This document shows positions 42,084 through 51,605 of a stretch of DNA of 64,000 nt, in pieces. The translations under genes and the position numbers were made by a program. This stretch comes from Aved-18 sp964606665 (GTDB lineage Bacteria; Cyanobacteriota; Vampirovibrionia; Obscuribacterales; Obscuribacteraceae), in assembly GCA_964606665.1 (NCBI GenBank), contig CAZSHS010000010.1, positions 34,463 through 98,462 on the forward strand. Reading direction: 5' to 3'. Position 1 is the first letter of the stretch. Every line of letters starts with the position of its first letter. The notes beneath the pieces were generated by a model. That model saw only the letters and a list, made by a program, of their open reading frames with translations, ran no database searches and was not told where the DNA came from.

Positions 42084-42725
42084 TTAAGCGACTTGATTAG
42101 CCAATAGTTCTTTTAAGTTTCGCACTTTCAAATGCATTTCTTTGGCAAGAGTTGGAGCCTCACAAATAGCGGGGAGATAAGCCTGACCAACCCGCATCAC
42201 AACGGTATGACCAGCAATTTCTTTGTCGAAATTGTATTCAATCGCTAAAGGTACAATAGGAATATTGTGATTGCGACTGGCAGCTTCCAGAGCTATTTTC
42301 GCAGCCCCTTTTTTAAACGGGCGTAGAACAGAGTCATTGAAGATATTACCTTCCGGAAAAACGACAATAGGTTCTTTTTTAAGCAAGCGCTCAAGCGAGA
42401 ATGAGACAAGATCGTGTCTTGAACTGGCTGGAAAAGCACCAACACTTTTCACTGCTCGTCCTTGCAATCCATTCATTTCGTTTGGTGATACCATGTAATT
42501 CGCTCTGCGATTAAGCAAAAACTGCACCGACAGCCCATCCCAGCGTGATGAATGATTGGCTACAAGTATAAATGCTCCCTCGGGCAGATTTTGTTTTCCT
42601 ATAACACTAATTTTTTTGAAATGAATACGCATCACAATCTGGTTTACAAAATTCCAGAAAGTAAATCGTAAAAAAGACTTGTTGTCTTTCAAGTTTTTGC
42701 GCTTCTTCACTTTGGATTTAAACAC
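42084..42725 (-). CDS. plsC: 1-acyl-sn-glycerol-3-phosphate acyltransferase (PlsC family)
   Basis: Transfers a fatty acyl chain to lysophosphatidate in membrane lipid synthesis. The 213-residue protein has the catalytic NHSSRWDG (HX4D, about residue 58) and the second block FPEGNIFND, plus IPIVPLAI near the third block. The N-terminal helix should associate with the inner membrane. It starts with GTG at 42725, eight bases after AAGGAG. No other lipid gene is adjacent. Confidence 0.88.
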   Translation of the reverse strand: MFKSKVKKRKNLKDNKSFLRFTFWNFVNQIVMRIHFKKISVIGKQNLPEGAFILVANHSSRWDGLSVQFLLNRRANYMVSPNEMNGLQGRAVKSVGAFPASSRHDLVSFSLERLLKKEPIVVFPEGNIFNDSVLRPFKKGAAKIALEAASRNHNIPIVPLAIEYNFDKEIAGHTVVMRVGQAYLPAICEAPTLAKEMHLKVRNLKELLANQVA

Positions 42726-42799
42726 TTCTGCATCTCCTTAATTGCAAACCGAACACTTTCAATATAAAAATAAGCGGTTCTAAATTCAGGAAGACTTGA

Positions 42800-42988
42800 T
42801 CAGTTAATAGACTGTTTGGAAATAAGCGAGGCTTTTTGAAGTGACTTAATCTTAGCCATTTTCATGTCGTGCACCATCTGTTTGGCGACTTGTACACCTA
42901 AATATAGACTACAAAAGGTGGTAACTATTAGAAATTGCAGCAAAATTCGCCTATAAAACAGCGAAACATAGTCAGGACGCATGCTCAT
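42800..42988 (-). CDS. Small single-span membrane protein
   Basis: A 62-residue open frame with one hydrophobic helix (LLQFLIVTTFCSLYLGVQVA) and a basic C-terminal tail. AAGG precedes the ATG. It lies between PlsC and the large helicase on the same strand. No homology recognised, so it could be a chance frame. Confidence 0.42.
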   Translation of the reverse strand: MSMRPDYVSLFYRRILLQFLIVTTFCSLYLGVQVAKQMVHDMKMAKIKSLQKASLISKQSIN

Positions 42989-43093
42989 AATAACCTTGTG
43001 CTCAATAACCGAACAATTTCATGCTAACTCGATCCGCGGGCATAGTTTCCAGGGTAAACCCCAGAAATCGCGAATAAATTAGACCAAACCAGA

Positions 43094-46000
43094 CTAGACC
43101 AACGAATCTTTGTAGACCCCGCCCACGAATAAGAGCCTTTGTCCTGAATTTGCCGCCACTTTGGTGCCAGGAACTATTACGCTTACAAGATTAAGCGGGT
43201 CGCTTGCAGCTATTATTATTTCTCTGTCAGGCGGTATTAGAGTCTTACTGGCACGCAAACTATCGACAGCCATCTGACTAGCAAATTGTTCGCCAATAAA
43301 GCCGTTGATGAATCGACCGCCTCGAATTTCGCCGCGAGCTTCCATTCGTCTAAATGTATTCAACAAGTCACGCCATTTTGGTACATTCACTTCTCTTGTT
43401 AAAAGTTCTCTGAAAACTATTCCATATCGACGCAAAAGCATCCAGCAAGCTGCCTCAATACCGGCATTTTCAGTCTGTTCGGGCAAAAGCAAACTCCAAC
43501 GTCCCGGACTGTGTCTTGGCATTGAGACATTTTTATTTTTGCCAAGCCCTTGTCTGCGCCTGGGACAAATAATAGAACGCATATTTTCAAAACCGTCGGC
43601 AGTAACTAAACCAGCAGTGACAAGTTCCCAGAGTGCGGTCTCAAGTTCGGCATTAATTAGTTTCGTTGAGCGAACAATATCAAAAAAGAATGATGCCCCT
43701 TTTAGCTCGAGATACTCAAGTACAAGCTTGCCTTGCGTACTCAAGACCGATTTATTGATTTGCACGTCAGCTTCTTGATACCACATTCCTTCTTCGCGCA
43801 AGTAAAAAGCAATCGGAGAAAAACCATTTGGTGTTACACGCGCGGTAGATTGCATATCAAATACAGATGGATGCCGGGACAAACGCCCCCAACCAACTTG
43901 ACCAGTCAGACACAATTTGTCAAGATGGGTCGAGTGATAATTTTTCACTCTAGCCGGAAATATTTGACTTTCCCACGCGTTTGCTGCAATTTCGAAACCT
44001 TGCAATTGACGCAAAACTTCTAATGTTCCATGTTCTCCTATGAGCTGGCCAATGCCCGAAACATGTTGCCAGTTAAATAGCCAATCCATAAACTGAGCTG
44101 GGCTCACTGCCTCGATTTGCTTACGGAGACTGCCGATGGTAAGACGGTGAATGCGAGATAACAAACCACGCTCACACCACTCGATATCCGATACCATACT
44201 TGATGGCGTAAAACTGCCACGTAAAATAGTCCCGCGTGTTTCAAGTGCAACGAGGGCAAATTGAATATCGCTCATAGAAAAACCCAGTTGCTCTAAGATT
44301 TGCTTCTGTGTCATTGGACCAGAATGCATCAATAATCCAAAGACAGCACGCTCAATTAACTCAGGCTCAATTTGGCTTGAGCTCAAAGCCGACAGATTCT
44401 CGCATGCAATCCAGCTTGGTCTGCCCAAATAAGAGTCTTCCAAAATACAGGCTCTATTAAAAAGAACAAGCTCGTTTAATAAACCCTCCCAATATTCTCT
44501 GGTGCTCGAATTATGTTCAAACAAATCACTATCGATTGGTAGAAAAATAAGCGACATTAGTAAGTCGTGCATTTCATCGGCATTTCGAATATCAGGAAAG
44601 GCCTCGCGCCTCACTTGTTCAATGGCATTAGGGTCAAGTCCACCCAATTCGCGAGCCATGTCATCTGGCAATGCCCGACGCATCCCCACCGCACGAGCCC
44701 GGCGCTCTTCAAGTGGCGCATCATCAAGAAATGCATAGGGATTGGCATTTAAGATTTCGGCAGCAAAGGCTGAAGGCATTGTGGTATCGACAGCCAGACA
44801 TTCTATTTCACCCGAGATAATATCTTGCAGTATTTTAGTCAATCCATCGATATCCATCGCTTCGGTGAGAACGTCTTTCATTACCTCATTCACCAGCGGA
44901 TGATCTGGAATCTCAATATCACCTTTTACATTATCCTGACATGCAGCAGCCTGAGGAAAAACACTAGCAAGCAAATCTTCGGCTCTCATGCGTTGAAGAT
45001 GCGGCGGGGTTTTCTTTCCCTGACTGTAGCGCAATAAAGCAAGAGAGCGCGTTGCATCCCATCGAAAACGCACGGTGAAAAGAGGTGCTTGAAGCGCGGT
45101 TTGTTCAAGCACATGTCGCAGCGTATTTGGATGAAGATAATGGAAGACTTCACCCAAAGGAAAACTGTGTTTATCAGTTAGCGAAATGTTAATACCATTA
45201 TCAGTGGCAGATGCTTGCAACTCAAAATTGAAAGATTGACAAAACTTCTTGCGCAGTGCCAGTCCCCAGGCTTTATTTATTCGAGCACCAAAAGGCGAAT
45301 GAATAATAAGTTGCATCCCTCCGCTTTCATCAAAGAAACGCTCGGCGATAAGTCGCTTTTGAGTAGGTACAGCACCAAGCACGCTTACGCCTTCATTTAT
45401 ATAAGCAATCACTTGTTCGGCGCCACTTTGACATAGACCACAAGAACTGGTCAGCCTAGACATAGGCGACACTCCAATCGCCTTGGCATTTATTACTAAT
45501 TCTCTTATTTCAGCTACTTGTTGTGATAATTCGATAGTGCGTCCAAGTCCTTCACCTAGCCAAAATGGAACATTGGGAGGTGCACCTTTTGCATCAATCA
45601 CCCGCACTTTGCCAGCGATGCCCTCGATTTTTTTGATAATCCAGGAAGTATTGCCAAGCAGAATGATGTCGCCAGCACTGCTTTCAATTGAAAAATCCTC
45701 ATCCAAAGTCCCTACCATTTGTTCATCGGGTTCGGCAATAACAGTAAAAACATTGGTCTCAGGAATAGTACCGGCATTTGTTATTGCTGCAAGCCTAGCG
45801 CCGCGTCTTGCTTTCAAAATTTTATTTATGCGATCGCGGTGTACAAATCGTCCGTAACTATAATTTCGTCCCGCAACTCCTTCTGAAACCATCTCCAAAA
45901 CACGATCGAAATCTTCATAACTTAAATCACGGTATGGATAAGCTCTTTTCACCATTGCAAATAAGTCTTCTTCTCTCCAATCAGAGGCTGAGCAGGCGGC

Positions 46001-47260
46001 AATAATTTGTTGAGCAAGCACATCTAAAGCGCATTCTGGAATAACTACACGATCCATTTCGCCTTCTTGAATAGCTTTGACAATAGCTGCGCATTCAACT
46101 AACTCATCGCGAGTGGTGGCAAAAAGTCTGCCTTTTGGAGTCGCTCCCCTCCAGTGACCGGCTCGACCAACACGCTGAAGAGCAGCAGCAATACTGCGTG
46201 GCGAGCCAATTTGACAAACAAGATCTATGCTTCCAATATCTATCCCAAGCTCTAAAGAGGCAGTTGCTACAAGTACTTTCAACTGACCAGATTTTAGTTT
46301 TTGTTCTGCATCAAGTCGCAGATTGCGGGCAAGACTTCCATGATGAGCACCGACCACATCATCTTGGAGTCGCTGCGACAGATTGTAAGCAAGACGCTCA
46401 GATAATTTTCTTGTGTTGACGAAAACGAGAGTGGAGCGGTGTTGTTTGACAAGCTCAGTTATGTGATCGTAAATTTCAGTCCAAATGTCTTGTGATGCCA
46501 CTGCTTGAAGCTCGTTTTCAGGAACGACCACAGATAAATCGAAGTGGCGACGCTGAGTGACTTCAATAATCTTAGGCATCGTAACTTCATTACCGACTAG
46601 AAATCTTCCAATTAAATCAAGCGGCTTCTGAGTAGCGGAAAGTCCAATGCGAATGGGCTTCTTCAACGCCAATGCATCCAGGCGTTCAAGTGTTAGCGCA
46701 AGATGCGAACCTCGCTTGTCGTCAGCTACAGCATGAATTTCATCTACTATAACAGTGGTTACATGACGCAAATTTTGACGCGATTTTTCTGCAGTCAATA
46801 ATATATAAAGTGACTCAGGAGTGGTAACTAGAATATGCGGTGGCTTCTTGATCATCTTTTGACGATCGCTTGCCAGAGTATCGCCGGTACGCACAGCAGT
46901 TCGAATATCTAAAGTTTCGATACCCTTACTTTGAGCCAGTTGCAATATTTCAGCAAGTGGTGCGTCAAGATTTTTCTGAACATCATTGCTTAGTGCTTTC
47001 AGTGGCGAAATATAAACAACTTCAGTTCTAGGCTCAAGCTTGCCAGCAAGCGATTTTCGAACTAACGAATCAAGACAAGCTAAAAACGCAGCAAATGTTT
47101 TCCCCGAACCAGTCGGTGCACAAATAAGTGCATCTTGACCAGACAAAATGACTGGCCATCCTGCAATCTGCGGTTCTGTAGGCGAGCCAAACTTAGTGAT
47201 AAACCACTCAGAAACAATTGGATGAGCCCAATCTAGAGATTTGGCGGGACTTGCAAGCAT
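43094..47260 (-). CDS. lhr: Lhr-type large DEAD/DEAH helicase
   Basis: A 1388-residue superfamily 2 ATPase/3'-5' helicase acting on DNA or DNA:RNA hybrids in repair. Motifs in order: Q-like start, APTGSGKTF (Walker A, about residue 51), VDEIHAV (motif II), LSATQKP (III), LVFVNTRKLSE (IV), ASLELGIDIGSIDLV (V) and QRVGRAGH (VI). The Lhr-specific winged-helix and long C-terminal region (Lhr-core and the Lhr-C-like part) follow, with the C-terminal FINGFIGEQFA typical of bacterial long Lhr. The ATG at 47260 is chosen because AAGGAGG lies nine bases upstream; a longer frame starts nine codons before it. Confidence 0.92.
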   Translation of the reverse strand: MLASPAKSLDWAHPIVSEWFITKFGSPTEPQIAGWPVILSGQDALICAPTGSGKTFAAFLACLDSLVRKSLAGKLEPRTEVVYISPLKALSNDVQKNLDAPLAEILQLAQSKGIETLDIRTAVRTGDTLASDRQKMIKKPPHILVTTPESLYILLTAEKSRQNLRHVTTVIVDEIHAVADDKRGSHLALTLERLDALALKKPIRIGLSATQKPLDLIGRFLVGNEVTMPKIIEVTQRRHFDLSVVVPENELQAVASQDIWTEIYDHITELVKQHRSTLVFVNTRKLSERLAYNLSQRLQDDVVGAHHGSLARNLRLDAEQKLKSGQLKVLVATASLELGIDIGSIDLVCQIGSPRSIAAALQRVGRAGHWRGATPKGRLFATTRDELVECAAIVKAIQEGEMDRVVIPECALDVLAQQIIAACSASDWREEDLFAMVKRAYPYRDLSYEDFDRVLEMVSEGVAGRNYSYGRFVHRDRINKILKARRGARLAAITNAGTIPETNVFTVIAEPDEQMVGTLDEDFSIESSAGDIILLGNTSWIIKKIEGIAGKVRVIDAKGAPPNVPFWLGEGLGRTIELSQQVAEIRELVINAKAIGVSPMSRLTSSCGLCQSGAEQVIAYINEGVSVLGAVPTQKRLIAERFFDESGGMQLIIHSPFGARINKAWGLALRKKFCQSFNFELQASATDNGINISLTDKHSFPLGEVFHYLHPNTLRHVLEQTALQAPLFTVRFRWDATRSLALLRYSQGKKTPPHLQRMRAEDLLASVFPQAAACQDNVKGDIEIPDHPLVNEVMKDVLTEAMDIDGLTKILQDIISGEIECLAVDTTMPSAFAAEILNANPYAFLDDAPLEERRARAVGMRRALPDDMARELGGLDPNAIEQVRREAFPDIRNADEMHDLLMSLIFLPIDSDLFEHNSSTREYWEGLLNELVLFNRACILEDSYLGRPSWIACENLSALSSSQIEPELIERAVFGLLMHSGPMTQKQILEQLGFSMSDIQFALVALETRGTILRGSFTPSSMVSDIEWCERGLLSRIHRLTIGSLRKQIEAVSPAQFMDWLFNWQHVSGIGQLIGEHGTLEVLRQLQGFEIAANAWESQIFPARVKNYHSTHLDKLCLTGQVGWGRLSRHPSVFDMQSTARVTPNGFSPIAFYLREEGMWYQEADVQINKSVLSTQGKLVLEYLELKGASFFFDIVRSTKLINAELETALWELVTAGLVTADGFENMRSIICPRRRQGLGKNKNVSMPRHSPGRWSLLLPEQTENAGIEAACWMLLRRYGIVFRELLTREVNVPKWRDLLNTFRRMEARGEIRGGRFINGFIGEQFASQMAVDSLRASKTLIPPDREIIIAASDPLNLVSVIVPGTKVAANSGQRLLFVGGVYKDSLV

Positions 47261-47448
47261 GAAGCTGCCCCTCCTTAATAGAGACATTATATTGGAACAC
47301 TAAAAAGAAATGCTTACGCCACCCTGCTTTTATTAAAAACCATTTGGATGAAACAGAAAAGTTAATTCAAGCCGAGAAAAATTTGCGAAAATCTCACTTC
47401 AATAAGTATTTGCAGAAGGCATCTTGAATAAGAAAAAAGGAATCAGAA

Positions 47449-47946
47449 TTGAAAAGTAGAGCTTCCAAAGTAATCGCTCTAAGCTTGGTATTGTTCACAT
47501 TAGCCTGTGTTACTCCAGCTCTTGAGTTTCAATCGTACCAGGTGATCCAAGACAAAAAAGTTTTGGGCGAGCTAGTTACGTGGTTTGGTTGGGTTTGTTT
47601 ATACAAAGGTCTAATGGCAATCTTCATCGGACAGTTTGCTCAGTTTGCCAACATATTCTATGTAGTGGCACTTTTAATGCTGCAAGAAAAGAGCTATCTC
47701 ACCGCAGCCATGAGCAGTCTATTCGCTCTGCTATCTGGATTACACACTTTTTCCCTCGCCAAAATGAACGTTTATAACGACGACGCAGGCGTTGTTAAGC
47801 TTACTTTTCTTCATCCTAGTATTGGATTCTATCTCTGGATGACCTCATTTTTAGTGCTATTGGCACTTTCAATCGGTCTCATGGTGGAGCACGCCAAGAC
47901 TAAAAAAATGCTGAGCCAAGAAAACAATCCGTCCGCCAAGACCTAA
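47449..47946 (+). CDS. Four-helix membrane protein
   Basis: A 165-residue protein with hydrophobic segments at about residues 8-22, 37-60, 68-95 and 120-148. No known domain. It starts with TTG at 47449, eight bases after AAAAGG. The next gene's start is 24 bases after its stop, so the three genes to 50092 are likely one operon. Confidence 0.6.
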   Translation: MKSRASKVIALSLVLFTLACVTPALEFQSYQVIQDKKVLGELVTWFGWVCLYKGLMAIFIGQFAQFANIFYVVALLMLQEKSYLTAAMSSLFALLSGLHTFSLAKMNVYNDDAGVVKLTFLHPSIGFYLWMTSFLVLLALSIGLMVEHAKTKKMLSQENNPSAKT

Positions 47947-47969
47947 GTTTATTGCAGTACAATACTTGC

Positions 47970-48431
47970 ATGAACAAACAGACAAGGTCTTTTTTGAGCT
48001 CGCTTTTATGGATCACTGCATTTGCGAGCTTTTCGGCAATTATGCCCATTGCAGAAGCAAGGCGCGCCTACTCGTATGCAGACATGTATGCCCCACAGGA
48101 AGCCGAAATTAAGGTTGTCAAGCCACAAAAGAAACCGCACAAACAAAAATCTAAACCGATATCGGTTTACGTTTCACAGCCAGAGGATAAAAAGGCTCAA
48201 AAAGTTGCGCCAGTAACCGATTCACCCCCCGAGGCAGAGATCACTGTCAAGTCAAAGCCTAAACCCAAGTTAGAAGTTTCGAAGACCAATATCGATGTTC
48301 CACTGAACAAAAAAGATTCTCCAATGCAAAAGGTAGAAGAGCTAAAATCTCAAGATTCTGACAAAGCAAAACGAATAACATTGGAAGAGCTACTTGGCAC
48401 AGACGTAGTCAAAGGAATGTCCAGCCGATGA
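47970..48431 (+). CDS. Exported Lys/Pro-rich protein
   Basis: A 153-residue secreted protein. The signal peptide (FLSSLLWITAFASFSAIMPIA, about residues 8-28) is followed by a Lys/Pro/Val/Glu-rich disordered chain (KPHKQKSKPISVYVSQPED). The KPISVYV segment is encoded by a palindrome copy. Function unknown. The start ATG at 47970 is preferred to an in-frame TTG at 47952. It overlaps the following gene by four bases (ATGA). Confidence 0.62.
   Translation: MNKQTRSFLSSLLWITAFASFSAIMPIAEARRAYSYADMYAPQEAEIKVVKPQKKPHKQKSKPISVYVSQPEDKKAQKVAPVTDSPPEAEITVKSKPKPKLEVSKTNIDVPLNKKDSPMQKVEELKSQDSDKAKRITLEELLGTDVVKGMSSR
48150..48174. repeat. Iterated palindrome, copy 10
   Basis: Centred at 48160/48161, TCTAAACC...GGTTTACGTTT, encoding KPISVYV in the exported Lys/Pro-rich protein. 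The inner 18 bases are a perfect palindrome. Confidence 0.92.
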
Positions 48432-50092
48432 GTCCTTTCAATCCAGACAAATTCAGACTGGACTCCACCTCGCCAGGTGGCGTCAATACTTCAATCGACA
48501 GAAAGATAGAAAAGCTGTCACAAAAATGCGCCGAATTAATTCAAAAAAACAAACACAAAGACGCAAAGAAAATTCTATCTGAAATTAAAGAATTGAAAGC
48601 GCTTCGCCTGCCCGAAGAAGAATCAAATCCCGATCAGGAAAATACTTTGATCACAACTCCAGTTTTTCAATTGCCCGATTCAGAAGATTCAGACTTACTC
48701 GAAATGGAAAAGACTCTTGCCACTACACCACTAATTCTTGATCAAGAAACAACTGTCGTATCCACGCAAGCAACACCTCATGTAGTGCAAAAAATTCCTA
48801 CTGAATTGGATAGAACGGTTGTAACCATGCCGTTCAAGCCAGATGCCTCCGCTTTAGAAAATAAAAACCGAGAATTAGAAAATAGTGCAGATTCCAAATT
48901 CAAAGACAAAGGCACCATTATTGGCATCGGTGCTTGTGTACTAACTTTTTTCGTGATGGCAGCCTTCTCCTTTTTTGCTTTCAAAGATTTTCCTGGCAAG
49001 GGCAATTATTTCGACTGGCTAAGAGCAGAGTCGGTTTATCAAAAAGCTGAGGCTGAGCGCAAAGAAGGTAACTTTGACAAAGCCATAGTAAATTATGAAG
49101 AGGCTAACAAAATCTATCCTGAACTAGCCAAAGCAGCCGATGCAAGAGGACTAATTCAAATTCTCAAAGGACAAGAAAAAGATGCATTATCTAGTCTTGA
49201 AGACGCAGCTTATAACAGTCCCAAGAATAGTCGATTTCAACGAGATTACGCAAATGCTCTGCGCTTGAACAATCAAGAAGTTAAGGCGCTTGAAATTGTA
49301 ACCAAACTCGATACCAAAGATTCTGCAGTTGCTCAAAACAAGGCCTTGCTCGCTTTAATTCAATTGCAACTAAAACGACCCGAAGCTGATGATTCCATTC
49401 GTCAAGCCACTTCCAATGCGGGCAATACTGGCGAAACCAACTTTGAACGTGATTATTATGCTGGCATTTTTTATCGCACCAAAGGCGATCTGGCAAATTC
49501 ACAAGAATGTTTTAAGCGAGCTAGTAAAGCAGAACCTATGAATGTCCTTGCTCTTGTAGAGTACATCAAGGCAAAAGAGTTACAAAAGGAAGACGTCACA
49601 CAAGAGACAAGCGATTTAACTAAAATTGCACCTAAATGGTCCGGCTCTTATTCAATAGCGGCTCTGGCCTGTCTCAAAGCAGGCAAAAATGCCGATGCCG
49701 TCAAATTTGCATACGACGGACTGAAATTACAAAGTGCTGATTTTATTTGTCTTGATGTAATCACTAAAGCAGATGAACATGCAGTTCCAGAAAAAATGGA
49801 AGAGCTTTACCAAAAGGCATTAAGCGAAAATCAAAACGAACCCACAGGCTGGAGTGGCTTGGCACTATGGCAAAGCAAGCAAGAAAACAAATCAATGCAA
49901 GCACTTGAGAGTCAAGCCCGTGCTGTGAAACTGGACCAGAAAAATGCAGCGGCCTGGTATCAATTAGCTCTTTATTTGGACAAGTTCCAGAACAAAAAAG
50001 AGGCACTACGTGCAGCAGCCGAAGCGATGTCGCTAGAGCCGGAAAATGAAAATTATACCGGCTTGCGCATGAAGCTTTTGTCGAGCAATTAA
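48428..50092 (+). CDS. Membrane-anchored TPR protein
   Basis: A 554-residue protein with a cytosolic, polar N-terminus (about 155 residues with Thr-Thr-rich repeats such as ATTPL and TLITTP), one transmembrane helix (about 160-182) and a C-terminal arm of ten or so TPRs, for example AIVNYEEANKIYPELAKAADA and AAWYQLALYLDKFQNKKEA. The Thr-rich repeats resemble kinase phosphorylation sites, a guess. Overlap with the upstream exported gene is four bases. No signal peptide. Confidence 0.75.
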   Translation: MSPFNPDKFRLDSTSPGGVNTSIDRKIEKLSQKCAELIQKNKHKDAKKILSEIKELKALRLPEEESNPDQENTLITTPVFQLPDSEDSDLLEMEKTLATTPLILDQETTVVSTQATPHVVQKIPTELDRTVVTMPFKPDASALENKNRELENSADSKFKDKGTIIGIGACVLTFFVMAAFSFFAFKDFPGKGNYFDWLRAESVYQKAEAERKEGNFDKAIVNYEEANKIYPELAKAADARGLIQILKGQEKDALSSLEDAAYNSPKNSRFQRDYANALRLNNQEVKALEIVTKLDTKDSAVAQNKALLALIQLQLKRPEADDSIRQATSNAGNTGETNFERDYYAGIFYRTKGDLANSQECFKRASKAEPMNVLALVEYIKAKELQKEDVTQETSDLTKIAPKWSGSYSIAALACLKAGKNADAVKFAYDGLKLQSADFICLDVITKADEHAVPEKMEELYQKALSENQNEPTGWSGLALWQSKQENKSMQALESQARAVKLDQKNAAAWYQLALYLDKFQNKKEALRAAAEAMSLEPENENYTGLRMKLLSSN

Positions 50093-51118
50093 TTAGACCG
50101 GAATTGGATTTCGATCGGCAAAGTGTCTCTGGTGCCAATATGGATAAATTGGTGTTTGATTACTTGCAGCATCTAATTTAGCCACTTGCTGGACAGTCAA
50201 ATTCCAACCAAAAGAATCAAGATTTTGTTTAAGCTGTTCTTCATTACGTGCACCAATTATGACACTGGACACTGTCGGTCGTTGCAATAACCAATTTAAC
50301 GCAACTTGCGCCACCGACTTTCCAGTTTCATTTGCCACCGCCTCTAGTGCATCTACAACTGTGTATAAATATTCATCCTCTACAGGAGGACCATACTCGG
50401 CTGTTGCATGCAAGCGACTAACTGACGGAAGCGGCTTGCCACGACCGATTTTTCCAGTCAGCCTTCCCCAGCCAAGTGGGCTCCACACAACTGTGCCAAT
50501 TTTTTGATCAAGAGCAAGCGGCATCAATTCCCATTCGAATTCTCTGCCAATCAAAGAATAATAGGCTTGATTAGCAACATAACGAGACCAACCAAATTTA
50601 TCGCTCGCGCCAAGCGATTTCATCAAATGCCAACCCGAAAAGTTTGAGCATCCAATGTAGCGAACTTTTCCACTTTGAACCAAATTTTCAAGAGTGGACA
50701 AAACTTCTTCAACCGGGGTGAGCGCATCAAAACCGTGCATGTAATAGATATCAATGTAATCGGTGCCCAGGCGGCGCAAACTGTTTTCGCAAGCCTTAAT
50801 CAAGTGATGGCGCGACGAACCAACATCATTTGGTTTGTCCGACATAGCAAAAGTAGCTTTAGTCGAAATAATCATTTCGTCTCGTTTTTTACCAATAGCT
50901 TTGCCAAGAATTTCTTCGGAAGCACCAGTTGAATAAATGTCAGCAGTATCGAAAAAATTAACTCCAGCATCCATACAAACATCAATGAGCCGACTTGCTT
51001 CTTTTACGTCGGTACTTCCCCAGGCCTTAAACAGTTCACCCTTGCCACCAAATGTGGCGACACCAAAACTAAGCACCGGCACTTTCAGCCCGCTATTTCC
51101 AAGTTGCCTGAATTCCAT
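50093..51118 (-). CDS. Aldo/keto reductase
   Basis: A 341-residue NADPH-dependent oxidoreductase with a TIM-barrel. FFDTADIYSTGASEEILGKAI carries the catalytic Asp-Tyr pair, the Lys is in MIISTKATF and the His in YYMHGFDALTP. VIIGARNEEQLKQNL is the cofactor-binding end. The pattern is that of the YajO/YghZ-like branch; substrate unknown. The ATG at 51118 has AGGAG seven bases upstream. Convergent with the TPR gene and divergent from the small protein at 51237. Confidence 0.9.
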   Translation of the reverse strand: MEFRQLGNSGLKVPVLSFGVATFGGKGELFKAWGSTDVKEASRLIDVCMDAGVNFFDTADIYSTGASEEILGKAIGKKRDEMIISTKATFAMSDKPNDVGSSRHHLIKACENSLRRLGTDYIDIYYMHGFDALTPVEEVLSTLENLVQSGKVRYIGCSNFSGWHLMKSLGASDKFGWSRYVANQAYYSLIGREFEWELMPLALDQKIGTVVWSPLGWGRLTGKIGRGKPLPSVSRLHATAEYGPPVEDEYLYTVVDALEAVANETGKSVAQVALNWLLQRPTVSSVIIGARNEEQLKQNLDSFGWNLTVQQVAKLDAASNQTPIYPYWHQRHFADRNPIPV

Positions 51119-51236
51119 AAATTGACTCCTGCTTATGAACGATTTGAATATTATCGACAATCTCACTTGCAATTTCGTCATTTTAGACAATTTCGCCATT
51201 TTTTATCTTTTGCTCTTGACTTTTGACAGAAGCTTC

Positions 51237-51506
51237 ATGGAAGACTACACTTTTAGACACTCTGTAAAAGAACACAAAAGTGAGGGTATCCGCGTGTCTA
51301 AAGTAGTTGATAGTGAAGCGCCTAAAAGCCTTATTCTCGAATTGAAAACACCAGACGGACAAGTCTGGGGGACCTTGACTGCAGAAGGTCGCGAATTTAA
51401 AACTGGATCGGTCGGTTTCTACGCCAATGGCAAAATAAAGAATCCAAAAACCGGCTTGCCATACCAGGTCGGCACAAACATTATCCTGGTTGGAAGTAAA
51501 GGATAA
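51237..51506 (+). CDS. Small hypothetical protein
   Basis: An 89-residue soluble protein with SLILELKTPDGQVWGTLTAEG and TGSVGFYANGKIKNP, a beta-rich pattern. No family recognised. The ATG at 51237 is preferred to upstream codons in the same frame because those encode an unrelated hydrophobic stretch. The ribosome-binding site is weak. Confidence 0.5.
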   Translation: MEDYTFRHSVKEHKSEGIRVSKVVDSEAPKSLILELKTPDGQVWGTLTAEGREFKTGSVGFYANGKIKNPKTGLPYQVGTNIILVGSKG

Positions 51507-51533
51507 AGCGCAAAATCGCCTGACAACTGCGAA

Positions 51534-51553
51534 CTTTATCTATTGAGATAAAG
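51534..51553. promoter_or_regulatory. Inverted repeat upstream of DUF2167 operon
   Basis: A perfect 8-bp inverted repeat CTTTATCT/AGATAAAG with a 4-base loop, 53-72 bases upstream of the DUF2167 gene. It could be an operator or a weak hairpin; there is no T-run. Confidence 0.4.
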
Positions 51554-51605
51554 CGCCAAAGAATTATCGGTTATCATTAAAGCTTCCCAATAAAAGGAGC
51601 TTGAG

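Noticed and set aside
8608..45837. Classical HIP1 octamer GCGATCGC (8608-8615, 9370-9377, 45830-45837)
   Set aside because: Three copies against about 0.5 expected by my rough estimate is too weak to claim the cyanobacterial HIP1 signal in this window.
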